A DNA stretch of 64,000 nucleotides from UBA1351 sp963677625 (GTDB lineage Bacteria > Bacillota > Clostridia > Lachnospirales > Vallitaleaceae), in contig CAXXSW010000004.1 of the NCBI GenBank assembly GCA_963677625.2, forward strand, positions 591,815 to 655,814, read 5' to 3'. Both the position numbers and the translations under genes were made by a program. Positions 42,701-51,036 of this stretch are shown piece by piece. Below the pieces are notes generated by a model, which saw only the letters and a list, made by a program, of their open reading frames with translations, had not been told where the DNA came from and did no database searches. The number at the start of each line of letters is the position of its first letter. Within the stretch, counting starts at the first letter, position 1.

Positions 42701-43828
42701 AAAGGTGGGGTAAGAATAACCCAAAATCTCTCTGATACCTGGAAGATTAAACCTTTGGCCGGCATAAACGGTGGAAAAATACTGGTTGCCGAGGATAACA
42801 CCATCAATCAGATCCTGGCCGAGGATCTGCTCACCCAGGCGGGCTTTGAGGTCGTTATTGCCGAGAATGGGAAAAAGGCGGTTGAGCTGGTGGAAAACGT
42901 TGGATTTGACCTGATATTGATGGATCTTCAGATGCCTGAAATGGATGGGTTTGAAGCCACCCGCGTCATTTTGGAAAAACACGCCGGCAATCATCCGCCC
43001 ATCATTGCCATGACCGCCAATGCCCTGGCCGGGGACCGGGAACGTTGTCTTGGGGCGGGAATGGTTGACCATGTTGCCAAACCCATTGAGCCCGATGTTT
43101 TGTTTGAAACCCTGCTTAAATGGATACCGACCATTGACGGCAAACGGCCGCCGATCGAACCCCAAAAGAGTGATGCTGAATTTGTATCCCTGGCCGGTAT
43201 CGATATCGATGTGGGCCTGGCAAGAATGAACGGCAGCCGGGATCTTTATATGACGGTTCTCAAGCAATTCTTTCAAGACCACGGCACCGATGATCAAATT
43301 ATTTCCCGGGCAATGGATCAAAATGATATTGCCCTGGCAAAACGAACTGCCCATACCCTTAAGGGGGTTTCAGGCGGCATCGGGGCCCAGGCGTTGTATG
43401 ACAGTGTCCTGAACGTTGAAACCGCCATCAAAGAAAAACAGTTCGACCGGTTTGAACCGCTCATGAAAGAGCTTAACCGGGAGCTCTCTTTGGTGGTTGA
43501 CGATCTGGAAAAAAAGATCATGGCCCCGTCATTGGAAGGGACAAAGAAAGTCAAAGCGCCCCCCATTGATATGGAAGAATTAAACCTCCTTCTGGATGAG
43601 TTTCAACGGCTTGCCCGGGAGATGGACCCGGGCATGGACGGCACAGCCACACAGATACACCGGTTGCTCGATGACCATGACAGTCCCTTGAAAACCATCA
43701 GTGGTATGCTTTTGGCGTATGCAGAAGATTTTGATTTTACAGAAGCCCTTGAGACACTGGCAGAACTTAGACGTAAATTGGATTGTGAAGGTTTCTCATC
43801 TGTTGCTGAACATCCGCGTGCAAATTAA
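39755..43828 (+). CDS. Hybrid sensor histidine kinase: PhnD-like sensor, two PAS, HK, two receivers, Hpt
   Basis: 1357 residues. Signal peptide (FFLTGLCLLAFFYPAKAIA), then a PhnD/SBP-like periplasmic sensor (about 30-310; KIGVLAKRSTDNCLKKWSPT), a membrane span (about 322-345), PAS domains near 370-480 and 490-610, HisKA with His622 in NMSHEIRTPMNAIIG, HATPase, receiver 1 (Asp913 in FMDYMMPEMNG), receiver 2 (Asp1057 in LMDLQMPEMDG) and Hpt (His1200 in AHTLKGVSGG). The periplasmic part suggests sensing of a phosphonate-, phosphite- or amino-acid-like ligand, as in related kinases, but the ligand is not known. GAGG precedes ATG. Adjacent response regulator is the likely relay partner. Confidence 0.95.
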   Translation: MQMNLFKLFFLTGLCLLAFFYPAKAIAGTDSIKIGVLAKRSTDNCLKKWSPTADYLSRVIQNYSFKIVPIEFKNINQAVKNGDIDFILTNSAIYVELEVLHGVNRIATLKNKRLNGTYTTFGGVVFCLKQRSDIRTYKDLKKKRFAAVSENSFGGWLMARRELQEAGINPHKDFSKLFFKGTHDAVVMSILNKEAGAGTVRTDTLERMQLEGKINLDDFFVIHEHGGGRVHLPFLHSTRAYPEWPMAQVAHTSDTLAETVAHRLIEIQPDSTPAIAASCSGWTIPKNYQSVHDCLRVLNAPPYKDYGIFTPKQVFSKYWYIILGIFIFLAVMGITTFIFARLNRRNRTTAELLKKSKAETDQLHVDTRKMLKAMPFGVILVGRDKIIRSANNAALSMMGYDNDADLIGKVCHNFICPAEESNCPVLDNGQMVDSSERILIDKDGKKITVMKSMIQITLNHEDVLLEAFTDISQIKKVERDLARSEKKLTTVMETSAEPMVVFGKNGNAEYINPAFEKIFGWSPREVIGTKIDFIPREAAESTRQAFDRVMQGEICYGLETVRNTKGGKKKEIRITASPIMDDSKQYNGMVVNLQDISELVLSRRIAEEASLAKSSFLANMSHEIRTPMNAIIGMSHLCLGTDLTARQRNYVQMVHQSAQLLLGITNDILDFSKIEAGKMELESIPFNFEEVLTNLSNMVAVKAQEKGLEILFDIAPGTPVQLIGDPLRLGQILLNLTGNALKFTQSGEIVVKVRSMKTQGGTVELEVMVKDTGVGMTLDQQSRLFQAFSQADGSTTRKYGGTGLGLTICKHLVELMNGRIWVESVAGQGSRFYFTVILGRDMDRDKDGKSIVPVNLEQLKVLVVDDVASARQMFAQTLGSFSFRVTCVDTGRAALDALANAPADDPFRLVFMDYMMPEMNGIQAANEIKKLSQDQHPAIILVTAMARDDVIEEARKAGLDGCLTKPVVPSDLLDAVMNTLGGKGGVRITQNLSDTWKIKPLAGINGGKILVAEDNTINQILAEDLLTQAGFEVVIAENGKKAVELVENVGFDLILMDLQMPEMDGFEATRVILEKHAGNHPPIIAMTANALAGDRERCLGAGMVDHVAKPIEPDVLFETLLKWIPTIDGKRPPIEPQKSDAEFVSLAGIDIDVGLARMNGSRDLYMTVLKQFFQDHGTDDQIISRAMDQNDIALAKRTAHTLKGVSGGIGAQALYDSVLNVETAIKEKQFDRFEPLMKELNRELSLVVDDLEKKIMAPSLEGTKKVKAPPIDMEELNLLLDEFQRLAREMDPGMDGTATQIHRLLDDHDSPLKTISGMLLAYAEDFDFTEALETLAELRRKLDCEGFSSVAEHPRAN

Positions 43829-43842
43829 TAAACGGAGAAGAA

Positions 43843-44445
43843 ATGGATAAAAAAAGCTGTATTTTAATCGTAGATGATGAGCGGCAAAACATTAAAATGC
43901 TCAGCGAATTCCTGCGTGGCACCTATAAGATCATGGCCGCCAAAAATGGGGCGCAGGCCCTTAAGGCAGCCCAGGGCAATATTGTACCTGATTTGATTTT
44001 GCTTGACATTATGATGCCCGGTATTGACGGCTATGAAGTTTGCAAGCGGCTTAAAGCAGATAAAAAAACAAAGCATATTCCCGTCATTTTCGTAACGGCG
44101 GTGACTGAAACACAGGATGCGGCCAGAGGGTTCCAGGCCGGTGCCGTGGATTTTATACAAAAACCGCTGGATCCGGTCATCGTGAAAGCCAGGGTTGATC
44201 TGCATATTAAACTGCACAAAACCATGGCGGACCTCAAAGACGCGTTATCCCAGGTTAAAAAATTGAGTGGACTTTTGCCCATATGCATGTACTGCAAAAA
44301 AATTCGTGATGATACCGGGTATTGGAATCAGATAGAGGCATATATCGACAACCATTCCGAAGCACAGTTCAGCCACAGTATCTGCAATGAATGCGCAGAA
44401 AAACATTATCCCGGTATGGACGTTTACGATGAGGATAACGGTTGA
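43843..44445 (+). CDS. Response regulator with C-terminal four-cysteine module
   Basis: 200 residues: receiver domain (VDDERQNIKMLSEFL; phospho-Asp in DLILLDIMMPG near 50; Lys in FIQKPLD) and no DNA-binding domain. Instead a short linker leads to ICMYCKKIRDDTGYWNQIEA ... FSHSICNECAEKHYP. This CxxC...CxxC tail is common at the C-termini of signalling proteins of Deltaproteobacteria and probably binds zinc. GGAG precedes ATG. It is 15 bp behind the hybrid kinase and a likely target of its Hpt domain. Confidence 0.92.
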   Translation: MDKKSCILIVDDERQNIKMLSEFLRGTYKIMAAKNGAQALKAAQGNIVPDLILLDIMMPGIDGYEVCKRLKADKKTKHIPVIFVTAVTETQDAARGFQAGAVDFIQKPLDPVIVKARVDLHIKLHKTMADLKDALSQVKKLSGLLPICMYCKKIRDDTGYWNQIEAYIDNHSEAQFSHSICNECAEKHYPGMDVYDEDNG

Positions 44446-44487
44446 CAACTATTTCATCCGCCATGGGACAATGAGGGACATACTGTT

Positions 44488-45081
44488 ATGATTATTGATC
44501 CGGAGTTTAAAAAACAGATCGCGTACATGGATTTGGCGTCCATTAAAAACAGTAATGATGTGATCTGTATTGTAGATGCCGATATGAAGCTCAGGGCCTA
44601 TAACAGAGCCTGGCAGGCGTTTGCCATGAATAATGGCGGAGAAGACATAGTACAAAAATATCCGTTGGGCATCAGCATTGCCGACGTTGGCGAAGAGCCG
44701 GTAAAAAGTTTCATAAAAAGAAAATACAGAGAGGCGATGGCTTTAAACAAAATGTTTGGTTTTGATTATGAGTGTTCATCCAAACAGGTATTCAGATTAT
44801 TCAGGCTGACGGCGTATCCGCTTTTAAACAAACAAGGCCTGATCATATCTCATCATCTGGTAAAACAATGCCCTCACACCGACAAAAGCATGGATTTCAA
44901 CAAACAATTTGTGAACCGTGAGGGCATGATTGTTCAATGTATAAATTGCAGGAAAGTCAGGGACCCGAATAACATGGACAGATGGCTGTGGGTACCTTCC
45001 CTTTTGGAACAGGGGTGTGCCCCAATTTCCCACGGCATCTGCGATCGGTGCCTGGATCATTATTATCCGGATATCGGGTGA
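44488..45081 (+). CDS. PAS-like protein with the same four-cysteine tail
   Basis: 197 residues. The first 130 look like a PAS sensor (DVICIVDADMKLRAYNRAW; FGFDYECSSKQVFRLFRLTA). The C-terminus repeats the module of the preceding gene: QCINCRKVRDPNNMDRWLWV ... SHGICDRCLDHYYPDIG. No output domain is seen, so it may bind another signalling protein through this tail. Same strand and 42 bp behind the response regulator. Confidence 0.75.
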   Translation: MIIDPEFKKQIAYMDLASIKNSNDVICIVDADMKLRAYNRAWQAFAMNNGGEDIVQKYPLGISIADVGEEPVKSFIKRKYREAMALNKMFGFDYECSSKQVFRLFRLTAYPLLNKQGLIISHHLVKQCPHTDKSMDFNKQFVNREGMIVQCINCRKVRDPNNMDRWLWVPSLLEQGCAPISHGICDRCLDHYYPDIG

Positions 45082-45234
45082 TCAATAAAAGGCCGCTTGT
45101 ATGTGCGAATATAACAAAAGAAACTCCCATGAAGCCTAAACGCTATATGCTTTGGCCATTCTATGGGCCATTTTATTGATCATTTATGGATTTAGGCAAT
45201 AGGTGTGCCATCAATAACAAAGGCCTGTTACCTT

Positions 45235-45265
45235 TTGACCCATCGGGTGGGGTGGTCGGGTCAAC
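45235..45265. promoter_or_regulatory. Candidate activator site upstream of the sigma-54 promoter
   Basis: TTGACCC and GGGTCAA are an inverted repeat with a 16-17-nt centre, about 150 bp upstream of the -24/-12 element, the usual distance for an NtrC-type upstream activator site. Confidence 0.35.
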
Positions 45266-45403
45266 CTGCTACACTTTTTTAAAGAATTTTACGCTCTGAA
45301 ACATAAGAATCTCCTGCAAAATAAAAAAAATAAAAAATTAACGGTTTGAAATAAAAGAGGTTCTAATCGGAATGCAAATTTAATTGAATTGTCTTTGTCC
45401 TGG

Positions 45404-45419
45404 TGGTCCCGGAATTGCT
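45404..45419 (+). promoter_or_regulatory. Sigma-54 (RpoN) promoter of the iron alcohol dehydrogenase
   Basis: TGGTCCCGGAATTGCT matches the -24/-12 consensus: GG at 45405-45406 and GC at 45417-45418, exactly 10 bp between. The gene starts 82 bp downstream. An NtrC-type activator is encoded nearby (46960). Confidence 0.7.
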
Positions 45420-45499
45420 CTATACACATGGCAGTTGTTGTTGAGATTGTGCATTTTAACATGAACTTTTTTGAAACAAACCTAATAAAGGAGATTCAA

Positions 45500-46666
45500 A
45501 TGTCACACGCAGAAGCAGTTTTCGGATTTTACATTCCCACAGTTACTCTCATGGGTGTTGGTTCCCACAAACAAATTAGCGCTCAGATGAAAAGCCTTGG
45601 GGTAAGCAAACCTTTCATCGTTGCTGATAAGGGTATTACCGCAGCAGGCATCACCGCTCAGATCTGCGATTTGCTCAAATCAGATATGGGAGCAGAAGCT
45701 GTAGTCTACGATGATACAGTGCCCAATCCTACCGATAAGAACGTTGAAGAAGGCCTGGCTCTCTATCAGAAGAGCGGTTGCGACATGATCATCACCCTGG
45801 GTGGCGGCAGCTCCCATGACTGTGGTAAAGGTATCGGCCTTGTTGCTACCAACGGCGGAACCATCCACGACTACGAAGGCGTTGATCAGTCGACCAAAGC
45901 AATGCCTCCCTTCATCGCCATCAACACCACTGCAGGTACTGCCTCTGAGATGACCCGTTTCTGCATCATCACAGACACCAGCAGAAAAGTAAAAATGGCC
46001 ATCGTTGACTGGCGTGTAACACCTGCCATCGCCATCAATGACCCGCTGCTGATGATGGGTATGCCCAGCTTCCTGACCGCTGCTACCGGTATGGACGCAT
46101 TGACTCACTCCGTAGAAGCCTATGTTTCTACCATCGCTACCCCCATCACCGACGCTTGCGCCATCAAGTCCATTGAGCTGATCGCTCAATACCTGAGACC
46201 TGCTGTTGCCAATGGTGAAGATATTGTTGCCAGAGACAAAATGGCCTATGCTGAGTACCTTGCCGGTATGGCATTCAACAATGCAAGCCTTGGTCATGTT
46301 CATGCCATGGCTCACCAGTTGGGTGGATTCTACGATCTTCCCCATGGTGTTTGCAACGCCATCCTGCTGCCCCATGTTTCCCGCTTCAACTTGATTTCCA
46401 AGCTTGACCGCTATGCAGACATTGCTGTAGCCCTTGGGGAAAACATCGAAGGTCTTTCCGCCAGAGAAGCTGCTGAACGCGCATTGACAGCTATCCAGAC
46501 TCTGTCTGAAGATGTTGGCATTCCTTCTGACCTGACCCAGCTGGGTGTTAAGAAAGAAGATCTGAAGATCATGGCTGAAAATGCCCAGAAAGATGCTTGC
46601 GGTGCGACCAACCCAAGACGTCCGACCCTGGACGACGTAATTCAGATCTATACCAACGCACTCTAA
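45500..46666 (+). CDS. Iron-containing alcohol dehydrogenase (type III)
   Basis: 388 residues from ATG 45500 (AAGGAG 6 nt upstream). NAD(P)-dependent, Fe2+ enzyme. GGGSSHDCGKGIGL is the nucleotide-binding motif and the metal ligands lie in MDALTHSVEAYVST and LGHVHAMAHQLGGFYDLPHG. It is close to other Desulfovibrio/Desulfobacter ethanol dehydrogenases. Codon choice is notably uniform, suggesting high expression. A sigma-54 promoter lies upstream and the adjacent operon holds a second, divergent dehydrogenase with its own kinase and NtrC-type activator. Confidence 0.95.
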   Translation: MSHAEAVFGFYIPTVTLMGVGSHKQISAQMKSLGVSKPFIVADKGITAAGITAQICDLLKSDMGAEAVVYDDTVPNPTDKNVEEGLALYQKSGCDMIITLGGGSSHDCGKGIGLVATNGGTIHDYEGVDQSTKAMPPFIAINTTAGTASEMTRFCIITDTSRKVKMAIVDWRVTPAIAINDPLLMMGMPSFLTAATGMDALTHSVEAYVSTIATPITDACAIKSIELIAQYLRPAVANGEDIVARDKMAYAEYLAGMAFNNASLGHVHAMAHQLGGFYDLPHGVCNAILLPHVSRFNLISKLDRYADIAVALGENIEGLSAREAAERALTAIQTLSEDVGIPSDLTQLGVKKEDLKIMAENAQKDACGATNPRRPTLDDVIQIYTNAL

Positions 46667-46731
46667 TTAATAGATGCACTTATATCCTAAGCCTAGATTG
46701 CACCATTGTTGATGTTTTAAATTGACAATGC

Positions 46732-46771
46732 CCCGGCCGTTATCATGAAATTGATAACGGCCGGGTTGTTT
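46732..46771 (+). terminator. Terminator of the iron alcohol dehydrogenase
   Basis: CCCGGCCGTTATCA / TGATAACGGCCGGG, a perfect 14-bp stem with a 6-nt loop, then TTGTTT. Confidence 0.8.
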
Positions 46772-46802
46772 CTAGATGGCGTGATTCTAACATCGGTCTC
46801 GT

Positions 46803-46870
46803 TGTAGGGGCAGGTCCCCGTGCCTGCCCCAGCAAGGGCAACCACAGGGGATTGCCCCTACAAAAAATGC
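46803..46870 (+). repeat. Palindromic dispersed element, copy 4 (core only)
   Basis: TTGTAGGGGCAGGTCCCC, GTGCCTGCCCCAGCAAGGGC and AACCACAGGGGATTGCCCC followed by TACAA: a nearly perfect palindrome. The left module GGGCTTGATCATAAGATCGG is missing. Confidence 0.8.
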
Positions 46871-46897
46871 CTGAAAATAGAATCACGCCCTTTTTAG

Positions 46898-46939
46898 AAA
46901 AAAGTAAGGGGGAGCCTTGTGGCTCCCCCTTACTTTTTT
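46898..46939. terminator. Bidirectional terminator between the dehydrogenase and the NtrC-type regulator
   Basis: AAAAGTAAGGGGGAGCC / GGCTCCCCCTTACTTTT, a perfect 17-bp stem with a 4-nt loop and T runs on both strands. It separates two convergent genes. Confidence 0.9.
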
Positions 46940-46959
46940 GGCGTTCCCTTTTTTAGCCT

Positions 46960-48330
46960 TTAGGCGTCAATCTGTGCGTATTCGGGGATGTCCGCTAATT
47001 TTCGATACAGGGTTTTTCTGCTGATGCCCAAGAGTTCCGCCGCTTTGGACCGGTTGTTGTCCACATGGTCCATCACCGCCAGGATATGTTTTTTTTCAAC
47101 CTCTTTTAAAGAGGCAAACAAGGGCGCATCTTCATCATCGTCCCGGCTTGTGGTGTCCAGAAGCTCCAGGGGCAGGCAGCGCTCGGTGATTACCATGTTG
47201 TCCGAAAGAATAATTCCTCGCTCAATGACATTGTGCAGCTCCCTGACATTGCCCGGCCAGTCATAGCCCATGAGCAGGGTCATGGCGTTTTTTGAGATTT
47301 TGCAGTTGGGTTTCAGTTTTCCGATAAAATGCTCCACCAGCACGGGAATCTCTTCCTTTCGTTTGCGCAGGGGCAAGGTGTTGATGGTAAATACGTTAAG
47401 CCGGTGGAACAGTGCCTGGTTGAATTCCCCTTCGGCAACCGCTTTTTTAAGTTCCCGGTTGGTGGCAAAGATAAACCGGATATCCACCCGGGTTTCATTT
47501 TTATCTCCCACAGGACGGAAGGTCTGGTTTTCCATCACCCTCAGCAGGGATGCCTGGACCCCCACGGAAAGATCTCCGATTTCGTCCAGGAAAAGGGTCC
47601 CGCCATGGGCCATGCTCAGCAGGCCTTCCCTGGAAGCCTCCGCCCCGGTAAAGGCGCCTTTGCAATAGCCGAAAAGTTCGCTTCGCATCAGCTCTTCCTG
47701 GAGGGTTGCGCAGTTTTTGGTGAGCATGGGAATATGGCTTCTCTGGCTCTGGGCGTGAAGTTGTCGTGCAATGACATTTTTTCCGGTGCCGCTCTCTCCG
47801 GTGATCAAAATCGGAACATTGGTGGGGGCGGCCTTGCGGATCAGAAAACGAATCTCTTCCATGGCCTTGGAATGCCCGATCATGTGATCCGCATAACCGG
47901 CGTTCGTGGTCAGGGACCCCTGGTGCCGGAGCAGCTCTCTTTTATATCCCAGGCCCCTTTGAAATGCCGTTTCCACAACCTGTTCCAGCCGGTCCAGGTC
48001 AAAGGGCTTGGTAATATAATCGCAGGCCCCTGCCTTCATGGACATCACCGCATCATCCACATCGGCGTAACCGGTGATCAATATGATCTGGACCGCCAGG
48101 ATCTCTTCCTGGAAACGGGCCATTAATTCAATGCCGTTACCATCCGGCAGCATGATGTCCAGGATAATGACGTCAAATCGCTCCTTTTGGACGGCGCCGA
48201 GGGCGGCCAGGACATTGCCGGCCGTGGTGATGTTACGCCGGGGCGAAGACAATTCCTTTTCCAGAAGTCTGCGGATGTGTTTTTCATCATCCACCACAAG
48301 CACATTAATTTGGTCTTCGGATTTATTCAT
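46960..48330 (-). CDS. NtrC-type sigma-54-dependent response regulator
   Basis: 456 residues from ATG 48330, which overlaps the kinase stop by 8 bp. Receiver (VLVVDDEKHIRRLL; phospho-Asp in VIILDIMLPDGNG), AAA+ sigma-54 interaction domain (Walker A GESGTGKN, GAFTGAEASREG loop that contacts sigma-54, Walker B GTLFLDEIGDLS, R-finger FRPVGDKNETRVDIRF) and a Fis-type HTH (NRSKAAELLGISRKTLYRKL). It activates RpoN promoters; the nearby sigma-54 promoter at 45404 is the obvious candidate target. Confidence 0.95.
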   Translation of the reverse strand: MNKSEDQINVLVVDDEKHIRRLLEKELSSPRRNITTAGNVLAALGAVQKERFDVIILDIMLPDGNGIELMARFQEEILAVQIILITGYADVDDAVMSMKAGACDYITKPFDLDRLEQVVETAFQRGLGYKRELLRHQGSLTTNAGYADHMIGHSKAMEEIRFLIRKAAPTNVPILITGESGTGKNVIARQLHAQSQRSHIPMLTKNCATLQEELMRSELFGYCKGAFTGAEASREGLLSMAHGGTLFLDEIGDLSVGVQASLLRVMENQTFRPVGDKNETRVDIRFIFATNRELKKAVAEGEFNQALFHRLNVFTINTLPLRKRKEEIPVLVEHFIGKLKPNCKISKNAMTLLMGYDWPGNVRELHNVIERGIILSDNMVITERCLPLELLDTTSRDDDEDAPLFASLKEVEKKHILAVMDHVDNNRSKAAELLGISRKTLYRKLADIPEYAQIDA

Positions 48331-49543
48331 CTGTATCTTTTTCCTCAAGGGGAAAGCAGATATGAAATATGCTTCCCTTGTCGGGGTCACTTTCAACTAA
48401 AATTTTTCCCTGGTGCTGCTGGATAATGTTATAGCAGGTGGATAGACCGATGCCGGTGCCTTTCCCAGGTGGTTTGGTGGTGAAAAAAGGGTCAAACAGC
48501 CGTTTCATATCCTCTTCACCAATCCCATAGCCGTTGTCTTCCACAGAAAGCACAATCCATCTTCTTCTCGCTTTGACATAGATGTCCAGGCGGCCTTTGC
48601 CTTCAACGGCATCAATGGCATTACAGACAATATTGAGCAGCACCTGTTTGAGCTCCGGGGCATTGCCTCTGATCTTCGGAATATCTGAGGGCAGATCCAG
48701 CTCAATGGTTACGCCGGCTTCCTGCCTGAGGCGGAAATGAAGCAGTTTGATCACATCGGTTACCAGGTCCTTGAGATCCACCCGGGAAAAATCAATGCGT
48801 TTTCTCGGGCTGAAGGTCAAAAGATTTTTTACGATGTCCCGGCACCGGTTGCATTCGGCAATAATGGTATCGATGTATTCGTCAAAATCTGCGGCCAGGT
48901 CATCGGCATCAGCCCCGGGTTTGTGTTCAAAGTACTCCTTAAGTCTGGGCAGACGCCGTTTCAGGCCTTCGGAAAACCCGTGAATGGAGGTTAAGGGATT
49001 GTTGATCTCATGGGCCACACCGGCTGCCAGCAACCCGACAGTGGCCATTTTCGTGGAGTAGTAGTAGCTTTCCTGATACTCTTTTTCCCGGGTCACATCC
49101 CGCATCAGAAGAATAAATCTAAAGATCTTTCCATGGATATCCGTCATGGGCGAGACCGATACTTCAAACTGCCGTTTTTTATCCTTGATCATATAGATCC
49201 GGGTTTTACGGCACACCTGCCCGTTTGCCAGGGACTCTTTCACCGGACAGTCCGGGCAGGGGGAAGTTCGGTTCATGAACAGTTCATAGCAAGTCTTTCG
49301 TTCGGGCCGGTCACACTCAAACACCTCCGAGAAAAGCCGGTTCACCGTAATGATCGTAAAATTCAGGGACATGATGACCATGACATCGGAGATGCCGTCT
49401 AAAATGGCCTGAAGTTTTTGACTTTTACGCTCAAGCCTGATGTTGGCGGCCTTCAGCTGGGTCATTTTGTGCTTGGCCTCGGGGAAAAACCCCAGCTTGG
49501 TATATTTCAGGCCGATAATATCATCAAGGGTCGTTTTTCTCAT
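48323..49543 (-). CDS. PAS-domain sensor histidine kinase (soluble)
   Basis: 406 residues from ATG 49543, which overlaps the dehydrogenase TGA (TGATG). N-terminal coiled segment (1-45), PAS domain (about 48-160; DGISDVMVIMSLNFTIITVN, with a Cys-rich CYELFMNRTSPCPDCPVKE stretch that could bind a metal or sense redox), HisKA (VAHEINNPLTSIHGFSEG) and HATPase (NIVCNAIDAVEG; DNGYGIGEEDMKRLFDPFFTTK; GTGIGLSTC). No membrane span, so the signal is cytoplasmic. Partner of the NtrC-type regulator. Confidence 0.94.
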   Translation of the reverse strand: MRKTTLDDIIGLKYTKLGFFPEAKHKMTQLKAANIRLERKSQKLQAILDGISDVMVIMSLNFTIITVNRLFSEVFECDRPERKTCYELFMNRTSPCPDCPVKESLANGQVCRKTRIYMIKDKKRQFEVSVSPMTDIHGKIFRFILLMRDVTREKEYQESYYYSTKMATVGLLAAGVAHEINNPLTSIHGFSEGLKRRLPRLKEYFEHKPGADADDLAADFDEYIDTIIAECNRCRDIVKNLLTFSPRKRIDFSRVDLKDLVTDVIKLLHFRLRQEAGVTIELDLPSDIPKIRGNAPELKQVLLNIVCNAIDAVEGKGRLDIYVKARRRWIVLSVEDNGYGIGEEDMKRLFDPFFTTKPPGKGTGIGLSTCYNIIQQHQGKILVESDPDKGSIFHICFPLEEKDTDE

Positions 49544-50769
49544 CACCACACCTTTTCACATATTTCAAGCAAATCCTGAACACTTGCGCTTCTTGGATTG
49601 CTCAGCAGACAGGTATCCAGAGCCGCCATCTCACAGACGCTTTGCAGTTTGGACCGGTCCGGTACAATATCCCTTAATCTTGTTGAAACCTTAAGACTTT
49701 TAAAATATTCTTCCAGTCTTTCTATACCTGCCAGGGCGGTCTCTTCCGGGGTTGAAAGGGACTTGCCTAAAATCACCTGGCCGATCTGGGCGATCTTGTC
49801 GGTACTGGATTCAAGGTTGAACCGCATGACCTGGGGCAAGAGGATCGGGTGGATGATACCGTGGATCGTGTCCAATACCCCGCCCAGGGAGTGGGCCAGC
49901 GCATGGTCCATGCCTAAGCTGGCGTTGCTGAATGCCATGGCTGCAGAGGTCCCGGCCATGCTCAGTTTTTCAAGGTGGTGGATGGAACGGGTTTCAAGGG
50001 CTTTGGGCAGATGATGGTGTATCAGTTCAATGGCTTTAAGGGAGTGGACCTCGGTCATGGGCGAAGCAATCCGTGAGACATGGGCCTCAACGGCATGGGA
50101 CAGGGCATCCAGGGCCGCGGCAATGATAAGCCCCCTGGATTTGGTGGTTAACAGTTCCGGATCAATGATGGATATATTGGGCACAAGGGTCCGGCTGATA
50201 ATGGACATTTTTACCCGGCGCTCCATATCCGTGATAATGGCAAACTGGGAAATGTCCGATCCGCTGCTGGCGGTTGACGGGATAAATATCATGGGCGGCA
50301 GGGGATCATGGATCTGGTTGGCCCCTTCATAATCGTTCACCCGGCCGCCGTTGCTGGCCACCAGGGCAATGCCTTTAGCAGCATCCATGGGGCTGCCGCC
50401 GCCTATGGCCATGACAACGTCGCAATTTTGTTCCTTGTACAGCTCTGCGCCCTTCTGGATCTGCCAGTCCCGGGGATTGCTGTCAATATCGGAATAATAG
50501 ACCCAGTTGATTTTTTCCCGGGCAAGAATATCAAGTAATTTTTCCACCCATCCGGATTTTTCAAGCCCTGCATCAGAGACCAGAAATATTTTTTCCGCTC
50601 CCATTCGCTTGGCGCTCATCCCGGCGTATCCAAGGCTTTTTCTGCCAAAAAAAATTTCGGGGACAGAAAATTTTAAAATGTCCCCGCAACGATCTTTTTT
50701 TAAAACGGACTGCATATTACTATTGTTTCCCAACTCACCTATAGATCCATGTATGTTCCTGCTAAACAT
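49543..50769 (-). CDS. Second iron-containing alcohol dehydrogenase
   Basis: 408 residues (or 390 if the ATG at 50715, MQSVLKKDRC, is used; both ribosome sites are weak). Motifs GGGSPMDAAKGIALVASNGG and ALDALSHAVEAHVSRI and ALAHSLGGVLDTIHG are intact, so it should bind iron and NAD. It is clearly diverged from the first dehydrogenase (45500). It heads an operon with the kinase and NtrC-type regulator; such an arrangement suggests this dehydrogenase, or its substrate, is part of the sensing circuit. Confidence 0.93.
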   Translation of the reverse strand: MFSRNIHGSIGELGNNSNMQSVLKKDRCGDILKFSVPEIFFGRKSLGYAGMSAKRMGAEKIFLVSDAGLEKSGWVEKLLDILAREKINWVYYSDIDSNPRDWQIQKGAELYKEQNCDVVMAIGGGSPMDAAKGIALVASNGGRVNDYEGANQIHDPLPPMIFIPSTASSGSDISQFAIITDMERRVKMSIISRTLVPNISIIDPELLTTKSRGLIIAAALDALSHAVEAHVSRIASPMTEVHSLKAIELIHHHLPKALETRSIHHLEKLSMAGTSAAMAFSNASLGMDHALAHSLGGVLDTIHGIIHPILLPQVMRFNLESSTDKIAQIGQVILGKSLSTPEETALAGIERLEEYFKSLKVSTRLRDIVPDRSKLQSVCEMAALDTCLLSNPRSASVQDLLEICEKVW

Positions 50770-51036
50770 GTGGCCTTTAGTTTTCCTTTAGGCCCACATC
50801 ATTAAACAGGCTAAAAATACAATTTCATATAGAAGAGTAACTTGCTTACCTTTGCATTTCAAGCTTGATTTATTCAAAATAATGCAGATGGCCGCAAAAT
50901 TAATTATGTTGGTAAACATAAGGGTTCTGTGAAAATAGACAATAAGTGCTGAGCGTATTTTCAGGTTTTGTGGTATGATACCCTCTTTTTTAGACACCAA
51001 TGATATGCACGATAAAGAAAACAGCAGATCACAATT

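Noticed and set aside
45235..45265. Terminator for the PAS protein gene
   Set aside because: The inverted repeat TTGACCC/GGGTCAA lacks a T-tract immediately after it and has a long centre; an activator site is more likely, though not proven.
45389..45499. Longer N-terminus for the first iron alcohol dehydrogenase
   Set aside because: The ATG at 45500 has a perfect AAGGAG; the upstream frame overlaps the sigma-54 promoter.
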